A stretch of DNA of 29,440 nt from a virus: positions 1-29,440 of IMG/VR virus record IMGVR_UViG_3300042317_000661. One strand, 5' to 3'. Positions 14,544 to 22,875 of this stretch are shown here, piece by piece. Numbering within the stretch: position 1 is the first letter of the stretch; each line of letters begins with the position of its first letter. The notes beneath the pieces were generated by a model. The model made no database searches and was not told the origin of the DNA. It worked only from the letters and a program-made list of their open reading frames with translations. Both the position numbers and the translations under genes were made by a program.

Positions 14544-14795
14544 TTATACTAGCTCTTCAATTACACCAAGTATTTCGGCTGCAATTAAAAATGCTCCAGC
14601 AAGCATTAAATTTTGTGGCCAAACCAACGCAATACCAGCAGCGATTCGTGTTGCACTTTTTACTAGACTTACATAAAAATGTCCCGGGCTAGTATCTCGA
14701 GGTTGAATATTCAGTAGCGGTGGGTGATGTGGACAACGACCCTGTTGCCAATCACAATCTGGTGAATATTCCTTATTACAAGTTGTACATTTCAT
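14544..14795 (-). CDS. Small membrane protein with N-terminal zinc-ribbon-like cysteines
   Basis: This 83-aa protein starts MKCTTCNKEYSPDCDWQQGR, with Cys3, Cys6, Cys14 and Cys21 followed by His23-His24, enough to bind one zinc. From about residue 45 it has two hydrophobic helices (SATRIAAGIALVW and LMLAGAFLIAAEILGV). I do not know a family. It overlaps folE by ATGA and lies next to the BI-1 gene, hinting at a membrane role. Confidence 0.65.
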   Translation of the reverse strand: MKCTTCNKEYSPDCDWQQGRCPHHPPLLNIQPRDTSPGHFYVSLVKSATRIAAGIALVWPQNLMLAGAFLIAAEILGVIEELV

Positions 14796-15487
14796 CGCGG
14801 AGCAAACTCCTGTTGTAATTTGATATTGTCGAAGAATTCTTTCTTGGTACTTTGATCCGTTTTAAACGCACCTTTTAGGACTGTGGTCTGGGTAAGACTA
14901 CTGTGTGCCATAACGCCGCGATTCTCGCAGCAACCGTGGGTGGCCTGTATGTATACAGCCACATCCCCACTTCCAGTCGCAAATTCAATTTCTCGTGCAA
15001 TGTCCATACAAAGTTCTTCCTGAAGAGTGCCTCTCCGGGCACACCACTGGGCGATTCTTGTGTACTTTGAAAGACCAATAAGCTTGGGACCAGCAATAAT
15101 GCCAATATAAGCAACGCCAGAAACAGGCTGGTGATGATGGCTGCAAACGCTCTTGAGCTCGCTTCGTACGACCAACATACCTTCGTATTTTCCATCAGTG
15201 TCATTCGGAAATGCAGTAGCGTTTGGAGTCGGGTCATATCTACCTGCCATTAATTCATTGTAATACATTTTGGCAAGACGCCGTGCTGTGCCCGTACTGT
15301 TAGGATCTGTTGCTCGATCAATTAGTAGTGTATCTAACACACCTTCAAATGCTTCGGTGGCTTCGTTGATTAATTGCTCACGATCATCGTCATTGATATA
15401 GCTGCTAATATTATCTCCGGCCCAATATCTTTTGCCGTCGGATAACATTTGTTCTCTAATGCGATCACTTACCTTTGTATATTTCAT
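14792..15487 (-). CDS. folE: GTP cyclohydrolase I
   Basis: FolE makes dihydroneopterin triphosphate from GTP, the first step towards both folate and 7-deazaguanines. The 231-aa protein has the family landmarks: TARRLAKMYYNEL (67-79), SVCSHHHQPVSG (113-124) with Cys115, His117 and His118 for zinc and catalysis, KLIGLSKYTRI (135-145), QEELCMDIA (156-164) and THGCCENRGV (183-192). The second residue of the usual CEHH is Ser here. The ribosome site GGAG lies inside the last codons of the upstream gene, giving close coupling. With queD and queE it supplies the CDG branch. Confidence 0.92.
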   Translation of the reverse strand: MKYTKVSDRIREQMLSDGKRYWAGDNISSYINDDDREQLINEATEAFEGVLDTLLIDRATDPNSTGTARRLAKMYYNELMAGRYDPTPNATAFPNDTDGKYEGMLVVRSELKSVCSHHHQPVSGVAYIGIIAGPKLIGLSKYTRIAQWCARRGTLQEELCMDIAREIEFATGSGDVAVYIQATHGCCENRGVMAHSSLTQTTVLKGAFKTDQSTKKEFFDNIKLQQEFAPR

Positions 15488-16102
15488 TTAATCTCCAATA
15501 ATTTCTATATCTCTTAGATCTGGATATTCGTGATATTTAGGCGGCTCATTTACAAAATATAATTTTTCTAGACCGATCCTTGCATCTTCAATAGTGGGAC
15601 GATAATGGTATCCCACCATGAACGAACGCTGCGCCTGCCACGGCGCAATTTGTAAGTCGCGGCCATCATATCTCTGCTGTAATAGAATGCCATATGCTTC
15701 CTTGTCATCCAACAGTATAGCACCACCGTGGCCTATTTGTAAAGGCTTGTTATGACCAAAGCTTACACATTGCATCTGGCCGGGTCTATACATTCCAGCT
15801 TCTAATCTTCTGGCACTATCCCAGATGTCTGTTCCATAGAAACGATATTCCCCAGTCCATTTTTCAGGTACCAGTTCATATTCTATACCCAGTTTGTGCA
15901 TGGTCATAGGAATAGATAGGTATGTGTATGCTGTAAATTGAACTCGTTTGACCTGTTTATATCGCAGGCATAATTCAATTGCATGCGTACAACAATCAGT
16001 CATGACGGCATAAGGTGCGCCAGTTTTCTTTGCTAACAGTCGTTCAAATTGAACAATTTCTTCAAATGCCACTAGTGTACCATTGATATGCTGAATCAAC
16101 AA
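15488..16102 (-). CDS. Short DegT/DnrJ/EryC1-like aminotransferase
   Basis: The protein has DegT-family landmarks in order: a helix ending in YAVMTDCCTHAIEL (the PLP phosphate-binding loop), DIWDSARRL with the Asp that holds the pyridine ring, and SFGHNKPLQIGHGGAIL with the Schiff-base Lys. Members transfer an amino group to a keto-sugar nucleotide. The family is usually 350-400 aa, but this gene has about 200, ending soon after the Lys block, so the C-terminal domain is missing or reduced. It may be a degenerate, dimer-dependent or regulatory form. The start is uncertain: the TTG at 16102 overlaps galE by 41 bases, and a GTG at 16072 would fit better. Neither has a ribosome site. Confidence 0.65.
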   Translation of the reverse strand: MLIQHINGTLVAFEEIVQFERLLAKKTGAPYAVMTDCCTHAIELCLRYKQVKRVQFTAYTYLSIPMTMHKLGIEYELVPEKWTGEYRFYGTDIWDSARRLEAGMYRPGQMQCVSFGHNKPLQIGHGGAILLDDKEAYGILLQQRYDGRDLQIAPWQAQRSFMVGYHYRPTIEDARIGLEKLYFVNEPPKYHEYPDLRDIEIIGD

Positions 16103-17027
16103 TTTGATTCAAGGTTGAATAATTTGGTTGCCAGCCAAGAACTCGCCTTGCCAGTGAGGCATCTGCAATTAATTGACCTGGATCACCGGGTCTACGAGGG
16201 CCAACTTGAATTTGTAACGGGCCATAATTAGCGACGATATAATCAATTATTTCTTGATTGCTTATTCCGCTGTTTGTGCCCAAATTAAATACCGCCCATC
16301 TATTAACTGTATTCCATTTAATTGCACGACAGTGGGCATCTGCTAGATCCCAAACATGGATGTAATCTCTTATACAAGTCCGATCTGGAGTATCAAAATC
16401 TACTCCATTGAGCGTAAAAATTTCATCTTGAATTTTTGATTCTAACAGTCTAGCAATAATATGCCCTGCACCTGGTGCTTGTCCTAGATCTGAATTCTCC
16501 GGTTCGGCGCCTGCTGCATTGAAGTATCTAAAGCATACACTAGGCAATCCATATGCTTGATTATAGTTCTGCAAAATTTGCTCAACTATGTCTTTGGTGT
16601 TTCCATACGGACTAATTGGTCTTACCCGGTCTGTTTCAACCAGTGGAACATGATCAGGATTACCGTACACACTAGCACTAGAACTGAAAAGAACAAGCGG
16701 TTTCTTTTTATAATCCTTAACATGATTTAAAAATTTAATAGTCTTTGCCACATTGTTGTCATAATATTTTGCAGGATCTTCTACACTTTCTCTGACACTA
16801 AGATCTCCGGCACAATGTACAATAACATCAGGTTGCAATTCATCTAACCATAACAAACTCTGTTTAGAAACAAAATCAGTATGCAAAAAACCATCTACAT
16901 TTTTAAGTGTATGATCTCTTCGTTCTCTGTCAATTATATAAATTTCGCTATCATCTAAATTTTGTTTTAAGTAGCGAGAGATGTGACTACCAATGTAGCC
17001 ACATCCTCCGGTAATTACTATTTTCAT
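16062..17027 (-). CDS. galE: UDP-glucose 4-epimerase-like NAD-dependent epimerase
   Basis: This 321-aa extended short-chain dehydrogenase starts MKIVITGGCGYIGSH, the NAD-binding TGGxGYIGSH motif of GalE. It continues with the IVHCAG motif, FSSSASVYGNP with the catalytic Ser, and SPYGNTK, the Y-x-x-x-K catalytic pair near residue 141. RYFNAAGA and the DYIHVWDLADAH region are also characteristic. It is close to GalE in sequence, but the exact sugar cannot be told. It overlaps the glycosyltransferase gene by ATGA and precedes a DegT-like gene, suggesting a small nucleotide-sugar pathway. Confidence 0.88.
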   Translation of the reverse strand: MKIVITGGCGYIGSHISRYLKQNLDDSEIYIIDRERRDHTLKNVDGFLHTDFVSKQSLLWLDELQPDVIVHCAGDLSVRESVEDPAKYYDNNVAKTIKFLNHVKDYKKKPLVLFSSSASVYGNPDHVPLVETDRVRPISPYGNTKDIVEQILQNYNQAYGLPSVCFRYFNAAGAEPENSDLGQAPGAGHIIARLLESKIQDEIFTLNGVDFDTPDRTCIRDYIHVWDLADAHCRAIKWNTVNRWAVFNLGTNSGISNQEIIDYIVANYGPLQIQVGPRRPGDPGQLIADASLARRVLGWQPNYSTLNQIVDSAYQWYTSGI

Positions 17028-18220
17028 TGGTACTTGCTTTCGTGAGTATGTTTTCTATAATCAGTACTCATACGCAACCATTGTTCCCCGTTGCCTTGGA
17101 GAATATCGCAGATGCGATCAACTGTTGCGTCGTTCCACGCACTAAATTTACCCATGTTGTTGTGCGGATGTTGTAAGAGGGGTACAAGTTTTTGTATTGC
17201 ATCTCTAAGCGACCACGGGACATAAAGTCTTTCGCTATCATTTGCAAAAGCTTCTGGGAAACTTCTGTATGCGGGGTATAGTATATTAGCCCCAAGAGTG
17301 TCCGCTTCGCTAGCAGTATTTGAAACCCAATCCTGAAGAGCACAATTAAATAACACTCGCGTATCGTTGAGTAAAGCATAGTAATCATTCTTTTCAAGAT
17401 CTTCGTATACGGTTAGCTTACCTTCTGCTTGTAGTCTGCGTGTACGCTCCATATAAGAACTATTGTTTGAACGCAATTCGCTGCCGCTAAACACACAGAA
17501 CTCGACCTGAGGCCAATCATTATAAGGTAATGCTTGTAGTCTATGATACTCCTCAATCAAGTCCATATAGAAGTCAGGCTGCTTTTCTTGATCCCATCTA
17601 GCAGCAAAACCTACACGGAAAGCTCTATCCTCAAATTTCTTAAGCTCATCTGGCACACGACTGCGTACTTCCTCTTTACCAAACGCAAGACCACTAATGT
17701 TGTACACTGGTGCCCGCCAACCTGCCACCTTCATGTGCATGACCATTTCTTCGTTGGTAGCAAGAACAATGTCTGCAAAACTATCTACCATCTTTTCATA
17801 ATGCCCCATCCATTCTTGCATGCCCCAGACATGAACAAAGTCATCGGGGTCAATAGTTTGTGCAAGACAACGAACGGCAATGCGAGGACGCATATTGCTA
17901 GGCACTTGATCAAGAATGTAAGGTAGGCTCTCGATGCCAGGTTGAAACATGTCTTCAAAGTAGATAACATCTTCACTAGTAACCTCTCCTGCTTTCATTT
18001 TACGAACTAGATTCATAAGTTGGCTCATGCCAAAGTATGTACGACCGTGTGCGTCTAGCACTTGTCCAGTAACAATAGCTTGATCGTTGCTTAGTGTTTC
18101 ACCTTCAACAATTTCATAGTCAATGCCGCGGCGTTCAAATACAGCTCTATTCCACTCTTGCAGTTGTAGTGTGTATCTTGCTTTGTAAGGCTCCAGGCCC
18201 ATATACCATAATTTACGCAT
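17024..18220 (-). CDS. GT-B type glycosyltransferase
   Basis: This 398-aa protein looks like a two-domain GT-B glycosyltransferase. An N-terminal acceptor domain of about 180 residues (LWYMGLEPYKARYTLQ) is followed by VGFAARWDQEKQPDFYMDLIEEY near residue 205, the start of the nucleotide-sugar domain. DYYALLNDTRVLFNCALQDWVSNTASEA (about 300-325) resembles the E-x-x-x-x-x-x-E sugar-nucleotide region. The acceptor could be a virion protein, a host surface glycan or modified DNA. The nearby epimerase implies the donor is made locally. It is translationally coupled to galE. Confidence 0.75.
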   Translation of the reverse strand: MRKLWYMGLEPYKARYTLQLQEWNRAVFERRGIDYEIVEGETLSNDQAIVTGQVLDAHGRTYFGMSQLMNLVRKMKAGEVTSEDVIYFEDMFQPGIESLPYILDQVPSNMRPRIAVRCLAQTIDPDDFVHVWGMQEWMGHYEKMVDSFADIVLATNEEMVMHMKVAGWRAPVYNISGLAFGKEEVRSRVPDELKKFEDRAFRVGFAARWDQEKQPDFYMDLIEEYHRLQALPYNDWPQVEFCVFSGSELRSNNSSYMERTRRLQAEGKLTVYEDLEKNDYYALLNDTRVLFNCALQDWVSNTASEADTLGANILYPAYRSFPEAFANDSERLYVPWSLRDAIQKLVPLLQHPHNNMGKFSAWNDATVDRICDILQGNGEQWLRMSTDYRKHTHESKYQ

Positions 18221-18696
18221 TATTTTCCTCCAGGTAATACACCACTGTTGATTTTGATATTTAGATCGCGAAGATCAGTGGCAGAAATATTTCTAGCTAC
18301 TGCATTATTTGCATGATATTCTTTTTCCCAATATTCCTTGGCCGTTTGAGCCTGGGCATGAACATCTTGTGATCGGAAACCACCGCTTTCGCCTAGGCTT
18401 TGTCGGCTGCGAAGCAATTCTAATGTATTTTTCATTGAATGTAATTCTTCGTTTAATCGCTTAGTTGATATGGCTAGATTGTTTAAATCCTGTTGCATTC
18501 TACGCAACGGACCTTTGTGTCTATGATCATAGCTTTCGTCTTCGTGCTCGTTACTGGTTAAAATCACCATCATCATTAGTTGACGAAGTGCATTCTTGAC
18601 ACGCACGTCATCAGTTGTGAGTGCATGGTCAAACATTTCGATAAAGCGTTCTAGTTCGTAATCCGAACTATCTTTTTCTCGCACCGCATCGCTCAC
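18220..18696 (-). CDS. Hypothetical coiled-coil protein
   Basis: From the GTG at 18696, which overlaps the upstream stop as GTGA, the protein is 158 aa. A longer frame from 18723 is possible. Residues around 60-110 form a coiled coil with heptad spacing (NNLAISTKRLNEELHSMKNTLELLR). The N-terminal half is acidic and helical, with a poly-Met/Leu strip (LRQLMMMVILT). The C-terminus carries NAVARNISATDLRDLNIKINSG. No family is recognised. A scaffold or adaptor role is possible from the coiled coil alone. It abuts the glycosyltransferase start (1-base overlap). Confidence 0.6.
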   Translation of the reverse strand: MSDAVREKDSSDYELERFIEMFDHALTTDDVRVKNALRQLMMMVILTSNEHEDESYDHRHKGPLRRMQQDLNNLAISTKRLNEELHSMKNTLELLRSRQSLGESGGFRSQDVHAQAQTAKEYWEKEYHANNAVARNISATDLRDLNIKINSGVLPGGK

Positions 18697-18914
18697 TGTG
18701 TACGCTCTTTCTTGACATACCACATGTTACGAGGCTCACGACCTCGTAGACTGCGTTGAAAATCACCCCAGGGTGTTTTTTCGTTGTACAAATGTCGTTC
18801 ATCAAATGGATGCCCGTACTTTACACAGAATTCGCGATAACGATCTAGATCGTCAAAGATGGTTGATACTTCTGGTTTCATTACCAGATATTTTTTGAGC
18901 CATTTCGCAGCCAT
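18693..18914 (-). CDS. Small hypothetical phage protein
   Basis: This 73-aa basic protein (MAAKWLKKYLVMKPEVSTIF) has an Arg/Trp/Tyr-rich C-terminal half (GDFQRSLRGREPRNMWYVKK) that could bind nucleic acid. Similar small proteins with a KPEV-x-x-IFDDL start seem common in aquatic T4-like phages, without assigned role. The start has GGAGAATAAA upstream, the same leader as queD. Confidence 0.6.
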   Translation of the reverse strand: MAAKWLKKYLVMKPEVSTIFDDLDRYREFCVKYGHPFDERHLYNEKTPWGDFQRSLRGREPRNMWYVKKERTQ

Positions 18915-18924
18915 TTTATTCTCC

Positions 18925-19374
18925 TTAGATTTTTATTGATAGAGAGGGTTGTTGAGTATTGTAAGTAATAGTACAACCATTTTCATTGTCTTCACTTACA
19001 CTAATTACGACATTGCGTCCGGGATATCTATTGGCAATTTGGATATATAAATCATCTGCAATCATTTCGCATGATTTGTAGTCCAATCGCAGACAATCTT
19101 GTTTCCTTGAATACAGTGATTCCAACCACCGTTTGAATTGGATGAACTCGATATCACGGTCATTGTGATAGACGTCGATCGACACCCTAAAATGAAAAAT
19201 GTGACGGTGAGGATTAGCGAGAAACGAGACATTGTATTCATCATTAGTATTTAACTGTGGGTCGGTTGCTGCTGCGGGATAGCAATGAATACCTTCTTTT
19301 TGAAAGGTTACCCAAATCTGTCTCTGGGCGTGATGCATAATTCTATCCGCTGTTTCGCGTTCTTCTAAATTCAT
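18925..19374 (-). CDS. QueD/PTPS-like T-fold protein
   Basis: From the ATG at 19374, overlapping the upstream stop as ATGA, the protein has 149 aa. It resembles the QueD/pyruvoyl-tetrahydropterin synthase fold: PHRHIFHFRVSIDV (55-68) matches the zinc-binding HGH-x-strand region with His56, His58 and His61, and YKSCEMIADDLYIQI (99-113) matches the block read as PT-x-ENLA in QueD. VISVSEDNENG (122-132) parallels the closing ET-x-x-x region, with Glu128. It lacks a clear catalytic Cys at the usual place before the His block. It may act on a pterin or deazaguanine, or only bind one. It is distinct from the queD at 9794-10297. Confidence 0.6.
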   Translation of the reverse strand: MNLEERETADRIMHHAQRQIWVTFQKEGIHCYPAAATDPQLNTNDEYNVSFLANPHRHIFHFRVSIDVYHNDRDIEFIQFKRWLESLYSRKQDCLRLDYKSCEMIADDLYIQIANRYPGRNVVISVSEDNENGCTITYNTQQPSLSIKI

Positions 19375-19901
19375 TTTATCCACTCATCCTTTGTATATTG
19401 GGACCAATCGGTAAAGGTTCGACGATCAGTTAGATCATGTAAACTATGGCACCACACTCCGGGATTGGTTGCTGCAAAATCTCGATCGTCTAATTTAATT
19501 GTAGCATTATATCCCAATTGTTGTAAATAGGGCAATTTAACCGATACCATTGGTATAAATTTGTGATGTTCGGTTAAGCCGGTTTCTAACAAACCTTCTA
19601 CTTCGCCGACATCTATATCTAAAGTACACCAATATCCTTGCATGATAAAAGGAAATATCATATTGGTCCAGCGATTCCAATCGGAACTATCGGCGCGGCC
19701 GTTTGGAAAACTTTGATTGGCACCAAAGTAGATATGGTCGATGTTAGTTCCAAATTTTGTAAATGGATCTTCTAGAATTTTTTCTATTTCTTCTGCGGGT
19801 TGAACACCCACAATAAAAAGAGTTTTTAATCCATAAGCCGGACTATGTTCTACTTCTTTCCCCAAAAACATTGAAATGTTGTTGTGCCCTGGTCTCTTCA
19901 T
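19371..19901 (-). CDS. Hypothetical protein next to the QueD-like gene
   Basis: This 176-aa protein has no recognised domain, but its pattern is orderly: KTLFIVGVQ near residue 26, then FGTNIDHIYFGANQSFPNG, then YWCTLDIDVGEVEGLLE, then IPMVSVKLPYLQQLGYNATIKLDD. These are alternating strands and helices, as in a Rossmann-like or SPASM-associated fold. Proteins of this kind recur in aquatic T4-like phages, often beside QueD-like genes in my recollection, but I cannot name a function. It overlaps the QueD-like gene by ATGA. Confidence 0.6.
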   Translation of the reverse strand: MKRPGHNNISMFLGKEVEHSPAYGLKTLFIVGVQPAEEIEKILEDPFTKFGTNIDHIYFGANQSFPNGRADSSDWNRWTNMIFPFIMQGYWCTLDIDVGEVEGLLETGLTEHHKFIPMVSVKLPYLQQLGYNATIKLDDRDFAATNPGVWCHSLHDLTDRRTFTDWSQYTKDEWIK

Positions 19902-19903
19902 TA

Positions 19904-20557
19904 TTAAGATTTGTTGAAAAAATTTATTGAGTTGATAAAATCGTAATCTGGTTGTAGATATTCATAAAGCTTTTGCTGTTTACTAAAATTTTTTCCATCT
20001 AAAAAATATTTAGAAATTTCATTGTATATGATGTCACTTGTATCTGTCAAATGAATTTTGTTATTTGTAAAATTGCCTTTATAACCTTCTAATTCCAAAA
20101 ATAAATTTAAATTATCACCAAGTTTGTCTGTCATTTTTATAAAGGTTATGTTTTGAATTCCTACCTCATGAACATAGTATTTTATAAAATTATATTGTAA
20201 CTCGGTGTGATCCTGTAATAAAAAAATTTTATGATTAAATAGAAAATCAAAAAACTTATTAAGAAGTGAGTTGTCAACTAAAGTTTGGAAAAACTTTTTC
20301 CCGCCTTCGTCCCGATTTATATATCTACAAATATCTTCATTTAATGCAGACAGATATCGCTCCATTGGATCTCGCAAAATAATGCATCTTGCAATATTCT
20401 GCTTATATGGTATAGTTGTCAAATTCCATTCTTGTTTATAAGCTTCTTTCTCAATATAAGTTGATGCATTTTTCATTATGGTTATAATTTGCAACTTGCC
20501 ATCAGGATGGGTAAAGCCTAATGTGCCGTCTTTTAATTTAGGCAATGTTTGCAACAT
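19904..20557 (-). CDS. Sulfotransferase-like protein 1
   Basis: This 217-aa protein has the two PAPS-binding signatures of sulfotransferases: IITIMKNASTYIEKEA (about residues 24-39, the 5'-phosphosulfate loop) and CIILRDPMERYLSAL (about 60-74, the 3'-phosphate site). A DHTELQYNF element follows at about 128. The enzyme would move sulfate from PAPS to a sugar or other acceptor. The second copy at 24415-25164 has the same elements in the same order. It lies among sugar-related genes, so a glycan acceptor is plausible. No good ribosome site precedes the ATG. Confidence 0.68.
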   Translation of the reverse strand: MLQTLPKLKDGTLGFTHPDGKLQIITIMKNASTYIEKEAYKQEWNLTTIPYKQNIARCIILRDPMERYLSALNEDICRYINRDEGGKKFFQTLVDNSLLNKFFDFLFNHKIFLLQDHTELQYNFIKYYVHEVGIQNITFIKMTDKLGDNLNLFLELEGYKGNFTNNKIHLTDTSDIIYNEISKYFLDGKNFSKQQKLYEYLQPDYDFINSINFFNKS

Positions 20558-20589
20558 GTTCTAACTTTTTTTTAACTTGTCATTGGTAA

Positions 20590-20796
20590 TTAATCTAGGT
20601 TAACCCGTTCGTGATCTTCGTCCCATTGTAATTTTGTAAGTCTACTAATTTCGTCTTTAATTTGCAATTTTTTCTTTTTTAGTTCTGCCAAATGTTCTAC
20701 ATCAACACCGGGATGATTAGTTTGCATTTCGTTGATTTGTTTGTCAAGTAGTTTATGCATTTCTTCCAAATGATTTATTTTACTTTTATAACTCAT
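20590..20796 (-). CDS. DUF465-like small coiled-coil protein
   Basis: The open frame reaches up to 20895, but the start is the ATG at 20796, with GGAGG 9 bases upstream, giving 68 aa. It reads as one antiparallel coiled coil: MSYKSKINHLEEMHKLLD, then a TNHPGVD turn, then HLAELKKKKLQIKDEISRL. This is the DUF465/YdcH layout of bacterial small proteins, including the K-K-x-K-L-x-x-K-D-E-I block. The family's role is not established. The longer version would overlap the FkbM-like gene by 98 bases, which is unlikely. Confidence 0.72.
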   Translation of the reverse strand: MSYKSKINHLEEMHKLLDKQINEMQTNHPGVDVEHLAELKKKKLQIKDEISRLTKLQWDEDHERVNLD

Positions 20797-20797
20797 G

Positions 20798-21847
20798 TTA
20801 ATTTTCCTCCAATTTAGATTTTTGACGTTTAGAAGTTGATTTAGAATTTTTAGGAATCGTGATATTATTTTCATTTGTATCAAAAATACTTGCAATGACT
20901 TTTTTATCTACTTTAGCTTTTTCCTTTTTGATTTTTTTCATTCCTGGGTGTACTTTTTTAGATTTAAATTCTGTAGTATCAAAAATTGCACGAGATACGA
21001 AAAATCTATCCATAACACCAGAAACTTTCTCGTATTTTTTACCAAGATCGTTACCGTTGAAATCGCACATAACATAATCACCTAGACTCATCATCAAGTC
21101 AATAATATCGTCACACTTGTAACCAAAACGTTTGCAGTGTGTATCTCGTAATTCTACTTGAACAACTGGTTGATATTTTAAAATAGTTTGTGTTGCTCCT
21201 TGTAGTACAAATAGTTCAGTGCCTTCAACATCAATTTTAATCAAGTCAACATCTTCAAAATTAAAACTATCTAGTGTACGCTGTTCTGCAGTCTGTGTAG
21301 GATTTTTAGTAGTTTTATTTTGTCTTAAAACTGCATCGCCTCGACTACATTCATTTGTCTTTTGTTCCATTACAATTGTGCCAGATTCGCGACCTAATGC
21401 GTATTCAAAAAATTCAATATTTCCTACTAGTTTAAGACTAGCAAATGTACCATCTTTTTGTTTGAACCAACCGTCATCATGATCAGGCTGATGCCTTACC
21501 TGTTTTAGTTTGTTATCCCAATAACGTCCTTTTAGCTTGGCATTCTTTGCTATGTTGACGTTCATTTTACACAATTCCATACTGCTTTGCATTGGCTCAA
21601 AACTTTTTATATTTTGACACCAAGTTGCATATTCTATAGTGTTCATACCAATGTTGCTGCCTACATCAATTACGGTTCTTGCATTTGGCAACAGTCTGCG
21701 ATTCATAACAAGATTACGTGCTTGATAAGGACCGTTCTCGCGGGCCATCCTTTGTTCGTAAAGTTTATCGTTGTTCCAAATCCAATATTCTCTACCTATG
21801 CGGTTAATTACTAATTTTCTATCGTTAATGTTAAAAAGTTTTGTCAT
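20798..21847 (-). CDS. FkbM-family SAM-dependent methyltransferase
   Basis: This 349-aa protein contains TVIDVGSNIGMNTIEYA (about residues 58-74), the SAM-binding loop, FEPMQSSMELCKMNV (about 83-97) and DLIKIDVEGTELFVLQGA (about 202-219), the three signatures of the FkbM family. These enzymes methylate sugars, lipids or small molecules. The last 80 residues are a basic Lys-rich extension outside the family fold (KKIKKEKAKVDKK, then KNSKSTSKRQKSKLEE), perhaps binding nucleic acid or a membrane. It fits the glycan-modification block. The ATG lacks a strong ribosome site, and the 70 bases upstream are very AT-rich, with possible but ambiguous promoter boxes. Confidence 0.82.
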   Translation of the reverse strand: MTKLFNINDRKLVINRIGREYWIWNNDKLYEQRMARENGPYQARNLVMNRRLLPNARTVIDVGSNIGMNTIEYATWCQNIKSFEPMQSSMELCKMNVNIAKNAKLKGRYWDNKLKQVRHQPDHDDGWFKQKDGTFASLKLVGNIEFFEYALGRESGTIVMEQKTNECSRGDAVLRQNKTTKNPTQTAEQRTLDSFNFEDVDLIKIDVEGTELFVLQGATQTILKYQPVVQVELRDTHCKRFGYKCDDIIDLMMSLGDYVMCDFNGNDLGKKYEKVSGVMDRFFVSRAIFDTTEFKSKKVHPGMKKIKKEKAKVDKKVIASIFDTNENNITIPKNSKSTSKRQKSKLEEN

Positions 21848-21916
21848 GGTGTCTTAAAAGTTTTTATACAGTATTTAAACTATATAATATATTTAGAAAA
21901 AACAAAATTAATAAAT

Positions 21917-22831
21917 TTATTTTTTCTTCCAGCGATCTTTAAATGCATCTGGGCACCATCTCTTTGCAATTTCCATAGGATCATTTTTTCCTAAAATGTC
22001 CAATGACTCGGATGTTAAAGAGATAAGTCTACGTTCAGTTGACCCAGGTGTTATATCATAAAATTTGTGTCTTACTTCTTCTTTAACGTTGTCAAAATCA
22101 GAATCTGGGAGATCTTCAAATAGTGTTATAAATTTTTTATAATAAGAATTACGATTCCATCTGTTATACGTTATTTCCTGAACGGTAGCATTGGTAACAT
22201 CAATCAGTTTGCCATCCACATACTGCAAAACTCCGTCGTTGTATCTTTCAAATGGACGTAGATTTTCGTTTCTAGTAGGACCGCCGTGTGTTCTTTCTGA
22301 GATATGAACTGTTGTAGCAAGAGCATGATTCATAACATATCTGGACATCTCTTTTGGACTTACCCTTCTACTTCGCTCAATGACATCTTTAATTAAATCA
22401 GTTTGAATTTGATCAATGGTAACTGTGTGTTCGCAGTGCCATTCGCTACTAAAGATATCGCCGGTTAGACCAGATAGCCCTAACTCAAGCATTCTTCCTT
22501 GAGCCTTACCACTGATAAGATCTGTTCCACTGTTGCCGGTACTGTGTTGCAATCCCATAACATTTGAATGTAGAGTCCTTACACCACCATTACTCCAGTG
22601 TACACTATCTCCTGTAATACTGGCTTGCTTATAGTCAGAACTGGCTGCAAATCCGCCATTAAAAAATCGTTGGTAATAACAATACGGTTTTAGATCATCA
22701 ATTGTACGAGCACCAACATGATTGGCAAATTTTCTTAAATCTCCAGCAAGAAATGCTAACTTTACACCGGCTTCTATTGCCTTTTTAACTGCTTTGTCTG
22801 GATCTTGGGCAAGTAATTTTTGGATGTTCAT
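21917..22831 (-). CDS. Unknown 304-aa protein downstream of dpdA, possibly HNH-like
   Basis: I cannot assign a family. The protein has a helical N-terminus, then NGGVRTLHSNVMGLQHSTGNSG, then a central block SEWHCEHTVTIDQIQTDLI (about residues 130-148) with two His and a Cys, and a downstream HISERTHGGPTRNENLRPFERY. The E-H-x-V spacing followed by a helix and a V-x-I-S-E strand is reminiscent of small HNH-type nucleases with an EHV-P motif, but the Pro is Thr and the match is weak. It lies directly after the DpdA-like gene and has its own strong promoter, so a role in the same modification or self-protection scheme is possible. Confidence 0.6.
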   Translation of the reverse strand: MNIQKLLAQDPDKAVKKAIEAGVKLAFLAGDLRKFANHVGARTIDDLKPYCYYQRFFNGGFAASSDYKQASITGDSVHWSNGGVRTLHSNVMGLQHSTGNSGTDLISGKAQGRMLELGLSGLTGDIFSSEWHCEHTVTIDQIQTDLIKDVIERSRRVSPKEMSRYVMNHALATTVHISERTHGGPTRNENLRPFERYNDGVLQYVDGKLIDVTNATVQEITYNRWNRNSYYKKFITLFEDLPDSDFDNVKEEVRHKFYDITPGSTERRLISLTSESLDILGKNDPMEIAKRWCPDAFKDRWKKK

Positions 22832-22837
22832 TAACGA

Positions 22838-22875
22838 CTCCTATATTGTGCTGTAACTACATAATAACATAGGAG
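22838..22875 (-). repeat. Inverted repeat around the promoter of the 304-aa gene
   Basis: On the minus strand CTCCTAT (22875-22869) is the complement of ATAGGAG (22844-22838), which is the ribosome site of the gene starting at 22831. The -10 box lies between the arms. The spacing is 24 bases. Read-through RNA could hide the ribosome site, while RNA from the local promoter could not. Confidence 0.45.

Noticed and set aside
20797-20895. N-terminal extension of the DUF465-like protein
   Set aside because: It overlaps the FkbM gene by 98 bases, while the ATG at 20796 has a strong GGAGG site and begins the family's normal sequence.
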